Below are positions 26,101 through 33,970 of a stretch of 64,000 bases of DNA, piece by piece. This DNA is from Chitinophaga silvisoli. Lineage in GTDB: Bacteria > Bacteroidota > Bacteroidia > Chitinophagales > Chitinophagaceae. The stretch lies in the NCBI RefSeq assembly GCF_003412465.1, contig NZ_QTJV01000001.1, forward strand, positions 1,364,001-1,428,000. Direction: 5' to 3'. The position numbers and the translations under genes are program-made. The notes under the pieces are model-generated. The model was not told the origin of the DNA, searched no databases, and saw only the letters and a list, made by a program, of their open reading frames with translations. The stretch's first letter is position 1. Every line of letters starts with the position of its first letter.

Positions 26101-27185
26101 AATACATCAGTGAATACCGCGATCCACAGCTGGTAAAAAAATATCTGCATGAATTGTACCGTGTCACGACACGGCCCTGGACCCTGATGGAAATTTGCGG
26201 AGGACAAACACATAGTTTGGTGAAGAATGGCCTGCTGGATATGCTGCCACCGCAGATTAACATGGTGCATGGTCCCGGTTGTCCGGTATGCGTGACGAGT
26301 GTAAGTGTGCTGGACGAAGCTTTGTGGCTGGCGCAGCAGCCGGATGTGATCTTTTGTTCATTTGGTGATATGCTGCGGGTGCCGGGATCATCACAGAGCC
26401 TGCTGCATGCAAAGGCTGCGGGGGCGGATGTCAGGATCCTGTATTCTCCCCTGGAAGCAGTACAGTTAGCGATTGATAATCCAACTAAAGAAGTCGTATT
26501 TTTTGCAGTCGGTTTCGAAACAACCGCACCGGCAAATGCCCTGTCAGTAGTGCAGGCAGCGGCACGTGGTGTATCTAATTATAGTATCCTCGCTTCGCAT
26601 GTATTGGTACCTCCCGCCATGGAGGCGATTTTAGGTGACCCGGACAATGTGATAGACGGATTCCTGGCAGCAGGCCATGTGTGTACGATCATGGGGACTA
26701 CGGAGTATGATCCGATTGCATTGAAGTACAAAGTACCTATAGTTGTGACAGGCTTCGAGCCGGCTGATTTATTGCAGGGGATCCTGATGACGGTATCCCA
26801 GCTGGAGAAAGGGACCTACAGGGTAGAAAATCAGTATGCACGCATGGTAGCAAGAGAGGGAAATGCTATGGCGATGAAGGCAATCCATGAAGTGTTCGAT
26901 GTAAGCAATAGAATGTGGAGGGGCATAGGCACTATCCCCGATAGCGGTTACGAGGTGAAGGATGCTTACAAACAGTATAACGCAAGGTTAAAATTTAATA
27001 TACACTTACCTGTTAGAGAGGAAGACCCTGATTGTATTAGTGGTGATATAATGCGGGGACATAAGAAACCGGTGCAATGCCCTGCCTTTGGAGGCAGATG
27101 CAGACCAGAGCATCCCTTGGGAGCGCCGATGGTGAGCAGTGAAGGCGCATGTGCCGCATATTACCAATATAAAAGTTCCGTATGA
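26097..27185 (+). CDS. hypD: Hydrogenase Fe-cofactor assembly protein HypD
   Basis: A 362-residue FeS scaffold on which the Fe(CN)2CO group is built. Hallmarks are [58 protein letters not shown] and the C-terminal FeS cysteines in [19 protein letters not shown] overlaps join it to hypC and hypE, so translation is coupled. Length is typical. Confidence 0.97.
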   Translation: MKYISEYRDPQLVKKYLHELYRVTTRPWTLMEICGGQTHSLVKNGLLDMLPPQINMVHGPGCPVCVTSVSVLDEALWLAQQPDVIFCSFGDMLRVPGSSQSLLHAKAAGADVRILYSPLEAVQLAIDNPTKEVVFFAVGFETTAPANALSVVQAAARGVSNYSILASHVLVPPAMEAILGDPDNVIDGFLAAGHVCTIMGTTEYDPIALKYKVPIVVTGFEPADLLQGILMTVSQLEKGTYRVENQYARMVAREGNAMAMKAIHEVFDVSNRMWRGIGTIPDSGYEVKDAYKQYNARLKFNIHLPVREEDPDCISGDIMRGHKKPVQCPAFGGRCRPEHPLGAPMVSSEGACAAYYQYKSSV

Positions 27186-28222
27186 ATGTAAATTGTCCTT
27201 TACCGGTTAATGGGGTTCCCGGCATCATCACTTTAGGTCATGGTAGTGGTGGACTGATGACACATCAGTTGTTGCAGACAGAGGTGTTTGATTTATTGCA
27301 GAATGACTGGCTGGATCAGCAGCATGATGGGGCTACTTTTTCATTGAATGGGAAGGTGGCTTTCAGTACGGATAGTTATGTAGTGTCTCCACTGTTTTTC
27401 CCGGGGGGGAATATCGGCGATCTGGCAATAAATGGTACGGTCAATGACCTGGCCATGTGCGGGGCAATGGCCAGGTACCTGTCATTGTCATTTATTATTG
27501 AGGAAGGATTGGAATTGTCTCTTTTCAGGGAAGTGTTGAAGCATATTAAAGCAGCCGCCCAGGCGGCTGGTGTGGCGATCGTGACGGGAGATACAAAGGT
27601 GGTGGAGAGAGGTAAGGGAGACCAGTTGTTTATCAATACATCAGGGATCGGGCATATCCATCCGCGGGCAGCAATTCATCATAACAGGATTGTGCCGGGC
27701 GATGTGGTGATTGTGAGTGGAGAGATTGCGGCCCATGGCATGGCGATCATGAGTGTGAGAAAGGGACTGGAGTTTGAAACGGAGGTTTGTAGTGATACGC
27801 GGCCATTGCATGAGATGGTGGGGAAGTTGCTGGATTGTTTTGGTGAGCAGGTAAAATTTTTGAGGGATCCGACAAGAGGAGGATTGGCTTCAGTATTGAA
27901 TGAAATGACGGAGGCAACAAAATTAGGCGTGATGATGAATGAGGTGAGTTTGCCTTTGAATGAACAGGTAGCGGCGGCATGTGAGATGTTGGGATTAGAT
28001 CCTTTATATGTGGCGAATGAGGGCATTATGGTGGCGGTCGTTAGTGCTTCAGTAGCACCTTCAGTATTAGGCGCATTGAGAGGCATGAAGGGGGGAGAAC
28101 AGGCAGCGATCATTGGTACGGTGACAAAGGAGCATGCAGGGAAGGTGGTACTGGAGAGCCGGATTGGAGGGCATAGAGTAGTCAATTTCCTGCCTGGTGA
28201 GCAGTTGCCCAGAATTTGTTAA
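27182..28222 (+). CDS. hypE: Hydrogenase thiocyanate-forming protein HypE
   Basis: A 346-residue PurM-like ATPase that dehydrates the carbamoylated C-terminal cysteine to thiocyanate. The N-terminal [16 protein letters not shown], central [20 protein letters not shown] and GDTKVVERG match the family, and the chain ends in PRIC, the required terminal Cys. It is the last gene of the hyp operon, about 120 bases before a terminator. Confidence 0.97.
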   Translation: MNVNCPLPVNGVPGIITLGHGSGGLMTHQLLQTEVFDLLQNDWLDQQHDGATFSLNGKVAFSTDSYVVSPLFFPGGNIGDLAINGTVNDLAMCGAMARYLSLSFIIEEGLELSLFREVLKHIKAAAQAAGVAIVTGDTKVVERGKGDQLFINTSGIGHIHPRAAIHHNRIVPGDVVIVSGEIAAHGMAIMSVRKGLEFETEVCSDTRPLHEMVGKLLDCFGEQVKFLRDPTRGGLASVLNEMTEATKLGVMMNEVSLPLNEQVAAACEMLGLDPLYVANEGIMVAVVSASVAPSVLGALRGMKGGEQAAIIGTVTKEHAGKVVLESRIGGHRVVNFLPGEQLPRIC

Positions 28223-28344
28223 GATTGTTTATTTAGCTGATACAATTGTGGCGAAATGCTGGCGGGAACAACTATCGATGGTGCTGATGTTTTTGTTTAA
28301 TTGGTTTTGCTTTTTGCGGCTGACTTTATTGTTAGCTTTTGCCG

Positions 28345-28372
28345 GGGCCTTTTGGGGCCCTTTGTTTTTTTT
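28345..28372 (+). terminator. Terminator of the hyp operon
   Basis: A short GC-only stem (28345-28349 with 28356-28360) is followed by a T-rich run ending in eight T. It lies in the 306-base gap 28223-28528, which otherwise holds only the promoter region of the next gene. Confidence 0.65.
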
Positions 28373-28528
28373 ATACCCCTGTTAGCTTCAGGGAACGATA
28401 ATTGCTATTTCTCCTCAGCCGAACACTAAGAACCTGTTTTGACCGTTTAGAGCTATTTTTTGCCCCAAACCGGTTATTTTATCCGGAAATTGTAGCTGAA
28501 CTTTGTAGTATCAAAAAACGAAAATTCT

Positions 28529-29632
28529 ATGAAGAAGATAGCCATTGTAGGCGGAGGCCCCGGAGGCCTGACATTAGCCCGCCTTTTGCAGGTAAAAGGG
28601 TTTCCATCGGTAACAGTATTTGATAGAGACTTAAACAAGGATGCCCGTGTACAGGGTGCTACCCTGGACCTGCATGAGGAATCTGGTTTAGCAGCATTAC
28701 AGGAAGCCCTGCTCATGGAGCCATTTATGGCCAATTATCGTCCTGGAGCTGATAAGATCAGGATAATGGACAAGGATGCGAATATCCTGGCGGATGAGCA
28801 TGCAGGAGAGAAGGATGAGAGCAGACCGGAGATAGACCGGGGGCCCTTGCGAAAAATCCTGCTGGACTCACTGGCGGAGGACACAGTGGTATGGGATAGC
28901 CAGTTTGCCGGGATGGAGAAAAGTGGAGAGGGCTGGTTACTGCGTTTTAAAAATGGTACATCTGCCTATGCGGATGTAGTGGTGGGTGCTGATGGAGCAA
29001 ATTCAAAGATAAGGCCGTTTATCACCCCAATCAGGCCCTTTTTTGTAGGGATGACAGTGTTGGAAGGAAGTGTGTATGATGCGGAGAATTTGGTGCCTGA
29101 AATGTTTAAATTGGTGAAGGGGGGTAAGTTGTTCATCTTTGGGGATAGTAAGACGCTGATTGTAAGTGCAAAGGGAGATGGGACCCTGTCATTCTACGCA
29201 GGATTTAAATCTGCTGCGGATTGGGCCCTGAAAGGTGATGTATTGGACTGGTACAGGACTGAGTTTAAAGGATGGGCACCAGTATATGAAACTTTGTTTG
29301 CGAATGCAACGGCTGGAATGATTACAAGGCCGCAGTATTGTATGCCCCTGGACCAGGATTGGGAGGCATTGCCAAATGTGACGATGTTGGGGGATGCGGC
29401 GCATCTGATGCCGCCATATGCTGGAGAAGGGGTGAATATGGCGATGTTGGATGCCCTGGAGCTGAGCCGTAGTCTGGCTAAGAATAATGATGTACATGTG
29501 GCGATTGCGGAGTATGAGGCGCAGATGAGGAAGACGGCATCAGCAATGGCAGCGATGACGCTGAAACAGACGGAGGTATTACATAGTCCGGAGGCAATCA
29601 GCAGTATGATGGAGATAATGGGGCAGGCCTGA
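28529..29632 (+). CDS. FAD-dependent monooxygenase, Tet(X)-like
   Basis: A 367-residue class A flavin monooxygenase. The FAD-binding motif is IAIVGGGPGGLTLARLLQ, then VQGATLDLHEESGLAALQEA, which closely mirrors the GGTLDLHKGSGQEAM segment of Tet(X). Further similar parts are PEIDRGPLRKILLDSLAEDT and MLGDAAHLMPPYAGEGVNMA. Tet(X) enzymes hydroxylate and inactivate tetracyclines and are native to Bacteroidota. Whether this protein does so cannot be told from sequence; it may act on another aromatic substrate. Length is near Tet(X) (about 380). It seems to be a single-gene unit, convergent with the next gene. Confidence 0.8.
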   Translation: MKKIAIVGGGPGGLTLARLLQVKGFPSVTVFDRDLNKDARVQGATLDLHEESGLAALQEALLMEPFMANYRPGADKIRIMDKDANILADEHAGEKDESRPEIDRGPLRKILLDSLAEDTVVWDSQFAGMEKSGEGWLLRFKNGTSAYADVVVGADGANSKIRPFITPIRPFFVGMTVLEGSVYDAENLVPEMFKLVKGGKLFIFGDSKTLIVSAKGDGTLSFYAGFKSAADWALKGDVLDWYRTEFKGWAPVYETLFANATAGMITRPQYCMPLDQDWEALPNVTMLGDAAHLMPPYAGEGVNMAMLDALELSRSLAKNNDVHVAIAEYEAQMRKTASAMAAMTLKQTEVLHSPEAISSMMEIMGQA

Positions 29633-29634
29633 TG

Positions 29635-30084
29635 TTATAAATTTATTTTTTTCAAAACAAGACTCCAGAAGCTCTCCTGATTTTCGATAGCACTGGGGTC
29701 TTCTTCTTTTATATAATTTTCCAGTTGCTGTGGAGAATGTTTGTAATAGTAGAGCAGGGTGAGGAAAGACTGGATATCTTTATTAATATATACTGCTTCA
29801 TTATTATCAATATTGTACACCGCACCAGTGTGCTCTTCCAGGCCAATGGGATGAACGATTTCCCATTGATAAGCAATAGGCAGGAATTTCCTGTTTTGAA
29901 TGACTACCGGGGCTGCTTCTCCCAAAAAACGAACGTCCAGGGCAAGCTGATGGCTATCGGGTAAACCGGTATCGGTTAACCATATTTTTGTTTCAGCTGG
30001 CAGGGCTATATCCGCAAGGTGACTTTCTGTGAATACATGAGCACCTGTGGAATAAAGTTCCTGTAGTTGTTCAATGGTAAGCAT
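29635..30084 (-). CDS. SUKH-4-like protein, possible immunity protein
   Basis: From the ATG at 30084 this is 149 residues. Segments such as TKIWLTDTGLPDSH, LALDVRFLGE, YQWEIVHPIGLEE and FLTLLYYYKHSPQQLENYI look like the SUKH-4 branch of the SMI1/KNR4 superfamily, whose members often neutralise contact-dependent toxins. No toxin gene is visible beside it. The longer frame to 30117 adds eleven residues without clear support. The family call is moderate and the function uncertain. Confidence 0.5.
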   Translation of the reverse strand: MLTIEQLQELYSTGAHVFTESHLADIALPAETKIWLTDTGLPDSHQLALDVRFLGEAAPVVIQNRKFLPIAYQWEIVHPIGLEEHTGAVYNIDNNEAVYINKDIQSFLTLLYYYKHSPQQLENYIKEEDPSAIENQESFWSLVLKKINL

Positions 30085-30132
30085 GGTGGGTGTTTTAATG
30101 AATTTAAAAAGTAGCAATAGTTAAGCCGGATT

Positions 30133-30582
30133 TTAACGCTTCCACTTTTTTTGAACCATGAACTGTGCTATCCAGATGGGCAATAACAAAAAAACAGGCA
30201 ATGTGCTACTGGTCTCAGTAGGATAACGTAGCTGCACAAGAATAACAGGGAGTACAAACAATGCACTTAATATCCAATTGACATCGATAGCCCATTTTTT
30301 CCCCAGCCACAATAAAAAAGGTACAGTAAAAATGACCAGGCCCATCGCCACTATATAGTAGTATTCAACATAGAAATAAAATTTACGACGGGGATTTAAA
30401 TCCAGTGACACCCCGAAATTCTGGAGGATGTAATAGATATAATAAATAATACCTGTTGAAATAAGAAGGCCTGAAATCATCGCTATCCAGCAATATATTT
30501 TTGCCCAAACAGGAAGAAGGTGGCGGCGATGCCTGATAAGATCGGCTCCAAAGTTGTCTTCAAATATCGTTGCTTGCTCCAT
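30133..30582 (-). CDS. Four-span membrane protein, unknown function
   Basis: From the preferred ATG at 30582 (MEQATIFEDNFGADLIRHRR) this is 149 residues with four hydrophobic segments (IYCWIAMISGLLISTGIIYY, YIVAMGLVIFTVPFLLWL, VNWILSALFVLPVILVQL, STLPVFLLLPIWIAQFMV). The frame stays open to 30675, but that extension has no typical leader. No family is recognised. It may share a transcript with the SUKH-like gene 48 bases downstream. Confidence 0.5.
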   Translation of the reverse strand: MEQATIFEDNFGADLIRHRRHLLPVWAKIYCWIAMISGLLISTGIIYYIYYILQNFGVSLDLNPRRKFYFYVEYYYIVAMGLVIFTVPFLLWLGKKWAIDVNWILSALFVLPVILVQLRYPTETSSTLPVFLLLPIWIAQFMVQKKWKR

Positions 30583-30826
30583 AGGAATAAATATAACCAT
30601 ATAAATTGAACCTATGACCAGGATGAAACTTTTTGAACACTCGTCATCAGCAAGCTGAATAGTTTTAATCGCCAACTCCGTTTACAAAAATTAAAGAAGA
30701 TCTAAAATGTGCAGATAAGAATACCTTTCTTTCCGCATAGTTCCCGAATTTACCCAAATCTCCTGTTCACACCGCTGTTCATTTTGTTCATTTTCTCCCT
30801 AAATAATCCCCCTCTCAAAACAAAAA

Positions 30827-30852
30827 CGCCCCGCTAAAAACGGAGCGCTCAA
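30827..30852. terminator. Hairpin, likely terminator of the remnant at 30876-30983
   Basis: A seven-base stem with a single wobble pair (cgccccg with cggagcg) and an A-rich loop is flanked on the left by AAAACAAAAA, which reads as a T-rich tail on the minus strand. Confidence 0.5.
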
Positions 30853-30875
30853 CTTCAATTTAAAACAACATAATC

Positions 30876-30983
30876 TCACTTCCCCACCCAACTAAACGGA
30901 TTCCCATTTATAAAAAACACTCTCCCTCCCTTCACAGCCCCAAACCACACCGCATAATCCTCCGCCGTCCCCTCTATCCTCAT
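30876..30983 (-). pseudogene. Orphan 35-residue frame, possible C-terminal gene remnant
   Basis: The minus strand reads MRIEGTAEDYAVWFGAVKGG and then RVFFINGNPFSWVGK before a TGA, directly followed by a hairpin terminator. Composition is protein-like and there is an in-frame stop ten codons upstream of the ATG. It may be the tail of a decayed gene or a tiny gene. It lies 27 bases after the SLOG-like gene stop. Low certainty. Confidence 0.3.
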
Positions 30984-31010
30984 TAAAACGGCAGTGCAGA
31001 AAAAACTGAT

Positions 31011-31541
31011 CTAAGAGGGACGAATAATCTTTACTTTCACCTGGTGCTTTTCCGCTTCTGCTACCATGCTGGCAGTGCCTCCTTTTGCTGCATTTCTTAT
31101 TTCATTCCATACCACCATAAGTGTCATATGCGCATAGCCATTCACCATAGCTTCTTTTAGCATCCACTCATTCACCTGGTAATAGGCATTCTCATTTCCC
31201 CCGCTTGTTTCTATTATATGAACAGGCAGCTTGTAAAGTAACTTATCAAAACGTTCTTCCCAGTTCTTGCCCGCAAATGATACAGATCCCTTTTTAAATA
31301 TAGCAGGTACAAAAGGTAGGTACATCTCCGCAGGAATACCCAGTTCAAGACAGGTTTCCAAAAAGAGAATATCACCACCACAGGCACCTGATGCAATACC
31401 TCTGACAGGTTGGGCAATCTCCTTCAGGTAATCCCGTATTGCTGTCTTCACTTTCAGTTCATTTGCTGCAGGAAATCTGGGGTTCGGGCTCCGGTCAGGG
31501 CCATCGATCATGTGGCCGGAAAATAATATGCTATGCATCAT
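31011..31541 (-). CDS. SLOG-superfamily-like protein
   Basis: A 176-residue protein whose core ASGACGGDILFLETCLELGI followed by EMYLPF resembles the nucleotide-binding SLOG/Rossmann-like fold found as stand-alone proteins and in conflict or signalling systems. The opening ILFSGHMIDGPDRSPNPRFP is also typical of those proteins. No partner effector is evident next to it. It is separated by 17 bases from the upstream membrane protein gene on the same strand, so it may be the third gene of the Crp/membrane-protein transcript. Confidence 0.5.
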   Translation of the reverse strand: MMHSILFSGHMIDGPDRSPNPRFPAANELKVKTAIRDYLKEIAQPVRGIASGACGGDILFLETCLELGIPAEMYLPFVPAIFKKGSVSFAGKNWEERFDKLLYKLPVHIIETSGGNENAYYQVNEWMLKEAMVNGYAHMTLMVVWNEIRNAAKGGTASMVAEAEKHQVKVKIIRPS

Positions 31542-31558
31542 AGCTCACAAAGATAAAC

Positions 31559-32710
31559 TTATTTCCGCTGCCTTGCCACCATCAGCCCGATCCCCGTCAT
31601 CATCACCACGCCCGCTCCCAGCAACCAATATGGCACCATCGGTGTCCCGCTCCCAAAAAAGTATGCCATCACACACTGCACCATCAGGATCACCTCATTG
31701 CCTATCACCCCGGTTATAAAAATTCCAAGCCCCACTTTATCCACCTTCAGCAACTTATTCAGGATCAAAAAGCCTATAATTAAAAAACTCACAAACCCAA
31801 GCACCACCAAATGCAGATACCCTATCACCACCGGCCTGAACCCATACGCAAACCTTCCCAGGGGAGTCACCAGGGTCAATACCTGCAATACAATTTTAAT
31901 AATAAAGGCAGCGGAAGCCAACACCCACAACACATGTAAATGCTTAATCACCGGCACCGCCAATATCAAAAATACCAAGGCCGCCAGTTGTATCATGCCC
32001 GCTGCCCCTGCAATCATATATACCCATCCGGGAGGATGCGCCCATAAGGTAGACATACAATATGCCGGCACACATGCAATCCCCATCAAAATCACAAAGA
32101 CCTTACTAAAATTCGGTGCCAGGTAAATATGAAACCGCGGTGCTGCCCAAAAGAACAGGGCCATTACCCCAAACGTAAACCAGCCGTTATACTGAAAATG
32201 TAAATAGAAATAAATCGCATTATTGTACAGTACCATATTTCCCTTCCCCATAGCCAGCATAAACGGTCCCGCACTGGAAATCACCAGGAATGCTATCGCA
32301 AGCTGCAAACAGGACTTTACCAAAGGAGGAAAACTCAGTAAACGAATATCCTTCAAATATGAACACGCAAACCAATAACTAAACACCACCGATAGCGCGG
32401 AAAATGCAATTGACACCGGCCCATACCCCTGTATTGCAAAACTGATCAGCATACCAAAACCCGCTACCTGGTTCAGCCAGAACTGGTATACATACGTCTT
32501 CCTGAACGGAATCAGATACACAAAACAGGTAAACAATATCGTTGTCACCCAACCTGAGAATGCGAAATGAGAATGTGCATGCAACAGGTATTTATAATCC
32601 GGCACAGGCAGGGAAAACGCTCCCTTGTACCTCAGTATTACACCAAGTACAGAAACGATCAATAAATTCACGAGGGACAAATACGCCCATTTCTTAATGG
32701 TATCAAACAT
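31559..32710 (-). CDS. His-rich polytopic membrane protein resembling haem-copper oxidase subunit I / NnrS
   Basis: A 383-residue protein with about twelve membrane spans. Histidines sit in places like those of haem-copper oxidase subunit I or NnrS proteins: LLHAHSHFAFSGWV early, FYLHFQYNGWFTFGV in the middle and IGYLHLVVLGFVSFL late. It is far shorter than a true oxidase subunit I and lacks an obvious copper-site motif. It overlaps the Crp/Fnr gene by 8 bases, next to the nos operon, so a role in nitrogen-oxide response or haem/copper handling is plausible. The family assignment is uncertain. Confidence 0.55.
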   Translation of the reverse strand: MFDTIKKWAYLSLVNLLIVSVLGVILRYKGAFSLPVPDYKYLLHAHSHFAFSGWVTTILFTCFVYLIPFRKTYVYQFWLNQVAGFGMLISFAIQGYGPVSIAFSALSVVFSYWFACSYLKDIRLLSFPPLVKSCLQLAIAFLVISSAGPFMLAMGKGNMVLYNNAIYFYLHFQYNGWFTFGVMALFFWAAPRFHIYLAPNFSKVFVILMGIACVPAYCMSTLWAHPPGWVYMIAGAAGMIQLAALVFLILAVPVIKHLHVLWVLASAAFIIKIVLQVLTLVTPLGRFAYGFRPVVIGYLHLVVLGFVSFLIIGFLILNKLLKVDKVGLGIFITGVIGNEVILMVQCVMAYFFGSGTPMVPYWLLGAGVVMMTGIGLMVARQRK

Positions 32711-33293
32711 ACACCTTCCCTTTATTTACCAACAGATCACCTTTCTTATACATCGTTCTGATAGTACGGATCACCGTCTCCACCCTCAATCCCGTCATAT
32801 CTGCAATCTGCTGCCTGGTCAGCGTAACCCGCAAACGCCCATGCAGTTGTTCCGGCACCGTATACCGCTTCAGCACGCCTCTTATCAGCACAGCCGGTTC
32901 ACTGCAGGTCATCTCCCTGGAGAGGATCGACTTTTGCCGCAGTCGCTTTGCCAGCAGAGAAGTAAATGCAAAATGAATGTCCGGGTTCTCTTTTAATAAT
33001 CGAATGAAGGTCGGCTTAGGCAGTCGCAGGATCTTACTGTCGCTATCAGCTACAGCAGCAGCAGGATACTCCCCGCCTGTGAAAAGCGGTGGCTCCCCGA
33101 AGGATTCCCCTGATCCAAAGATCCCCTGTATAAATTCCTTTCCGTTAGCCCCGGTATTCACCATCCGGACTTCCCCGGATTCAATCTGGTAATAAAAGTG
33201 CGCTTCTTCCCCCTCGGTAAAGATAACCCGGCCTTTTTCCGCTGTCAGGCAGATGGCCCCCCATTCTCGCAGCAGGTCGGTGTGGATAATCAT
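32703..33293 (-). CDS. Crp/Fnr-family transcriptional regulator
   Basis: From the ATG at 33293 this is 196 residues. An N-terminal cyclic-nucleotide-binding-like beta-barrel (GRVIFTEGEEAHFYYQIESG, FIQGIFGSGESFGEPPLF) is followed by a long helix and a winged helix-turn-helix (LTRQQIADMTGLRVETVIRT). The recognition helix keeps the Glu and Arg of CRP/FNR (ETVxR), which read TGA half-sites. There is no N-terminal cysteine cluster, so it is not a classical oxygen-sensing FNR; it may sense NO or redox by haem or indirectly. It is divergent from the nos operon, with two TGAT-N4-ATCA dyads between them. The frame is open to 33320. Confidence 0.9.
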   Translation of the reverse strand: MIIHTDLLREWGAICLTAEKGRVIFTEGEEAHFYYQIESGEVRMVNTGANGKEFIQGIFGSGESFGEPPLFTGGEYPAAAVADSDSKILRLPKPTFIRLLKENPDIHFAFTSLLAKRLRQKSILSREMTCSEPAVLIRGVLKRYTVPEQLHGRLRVTLTRQQIADMTGLRVETVIRTIRTMYKKGDLLVNKGKVYV

Positions 33294-33370
33294 TGTGTAC
33301 GATTTGTTGGATATACTCAAAGCTACCCCGACACGTCATGCCGATAAATGATCTCCGGCAGGTTTCCGGG

Positions 33371-33382
33371 TGATTAATATCA
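33371..33382. promoter_or_regulatory. Crp/Fnr-type dyad 1 between crp and nos
   Basis: TGATTAATATCA is a perfect TGAT-N4-ATCA dyad and is followed by A, giving nine of the ten fixed bases of the FNR consensus TTGAT-N4-ATCAA. Its centre is 83 bases from the crp start, a position suited to autoregulation. Confidence 0.6.
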
Positions 33383-33392
33383 AGACCGTTTT

Positions 33393-33408
33393 TATGATTT
33401 GGATCATA
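33393..33408. promoter_or_regulatory. Crp/Fnr-type dyad 2, probable activator site of the nos operon
   Basis: TATGATTTGGATCATA has perfect 6-bp arms around a four-base centre. Its centre lies 24 bases from dyad 1. TAATGTTG at 33430-33437, one mismatch from TAnnTTTG, would put the transcription start near 33442. The dyad would then sit at about -41.5, the classical class II activator position. The geometry is inferred. Confidence 0.6.
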
Positions 33409-33471
33409 TCTAAGGAGCTATAACTGGCGTAATGTTGTGTTCAGGAATTGTCAGAAAACAATCTTTAATAA

Positions 33472-33963
33472 ATGAAAAAGTATGTTTACACAGCAGTGCT
33501 ACTGGGACTCACCTGGGCCTGCTCAAACAACAGCCAACCTTCTAAGGAGAACTCGTCGGCACCTGTAGCTGAAGACAATAGTCTCCAGAGTTCCACGTCT
33601 GCATCTTCTGCAGCATACGATTCCATCAAAGGAGCGGGGAAGTACACTAATGTAGCGCTGAGCGCCACATTGGATCAGAAAATGATTGCAGGCGGAAAAA
33701 CTGTGTATGAAGTAAAATGCGCAGCCTGCCATAAGCTAAGCGATGAAAAGCTGGTGGGACCCGGCTGGAAAGGTGTTACGAAGAAGAAATCCGCTGAATG
33801 GATTATGAACTTCGTAAGCAATACAGATGAGATGATCGACAAAGATCCGCACGCACAGGCAATGCTGGCAGTTTGCATGGTTCGCATGCCTAATCAGCAC
33901 CTGAGCGATGAGGAAACAAGAGACGTATTGGAATTTATGCGTAACAATGATTCATCTAAATAA
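33472..33963 (+). CDS. Monohaem cytochrome c lipoprotein of the nos operon
   Basis: A 163-residue cytochrome c with a lipoprotein leader (MKKYVYTAVLLGLTWAC, Cys17), a Ser-rich linker, one haem site CAACHK and a likely axial Met in CMVRMPNQHL. It is the first gene of the operon and is followed by nosZ at 8 bases. It is expected to pass electrons to nitrous oxide reductase in the periplasm, since clade II nos operons commonly carry such cytochromes. Confidence 0.88.
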   Translation: MKKYVYTAVLLGLTWACSNNSQPSKENSSAPVAEDNSLQSSTSASSAAYDSIKGAGKYTNVALSATLDQKMIAGGKTVYEVKCAACHKLSDEKLVGPGWKGVTKKKSAEWIMNFVSNTDEMIDKDPHAQAMLAVCMVRMPNQHLSDEETRDVLEFMRNNDSSK

Positions 33964-33970
33964 CAATTCT

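Noticed and set aside
28197..28385. 62-codon frame overlapping the end of hypE
   Set aside because: Runs through the terminator and has a Phe/Leu-rich composition caused by T-runs.
32625..32996. 123-codon frame on the plus strand across the membrane-protein and crp genes
   Set aside because: Lies antisense to two well-supported overlapping genes.
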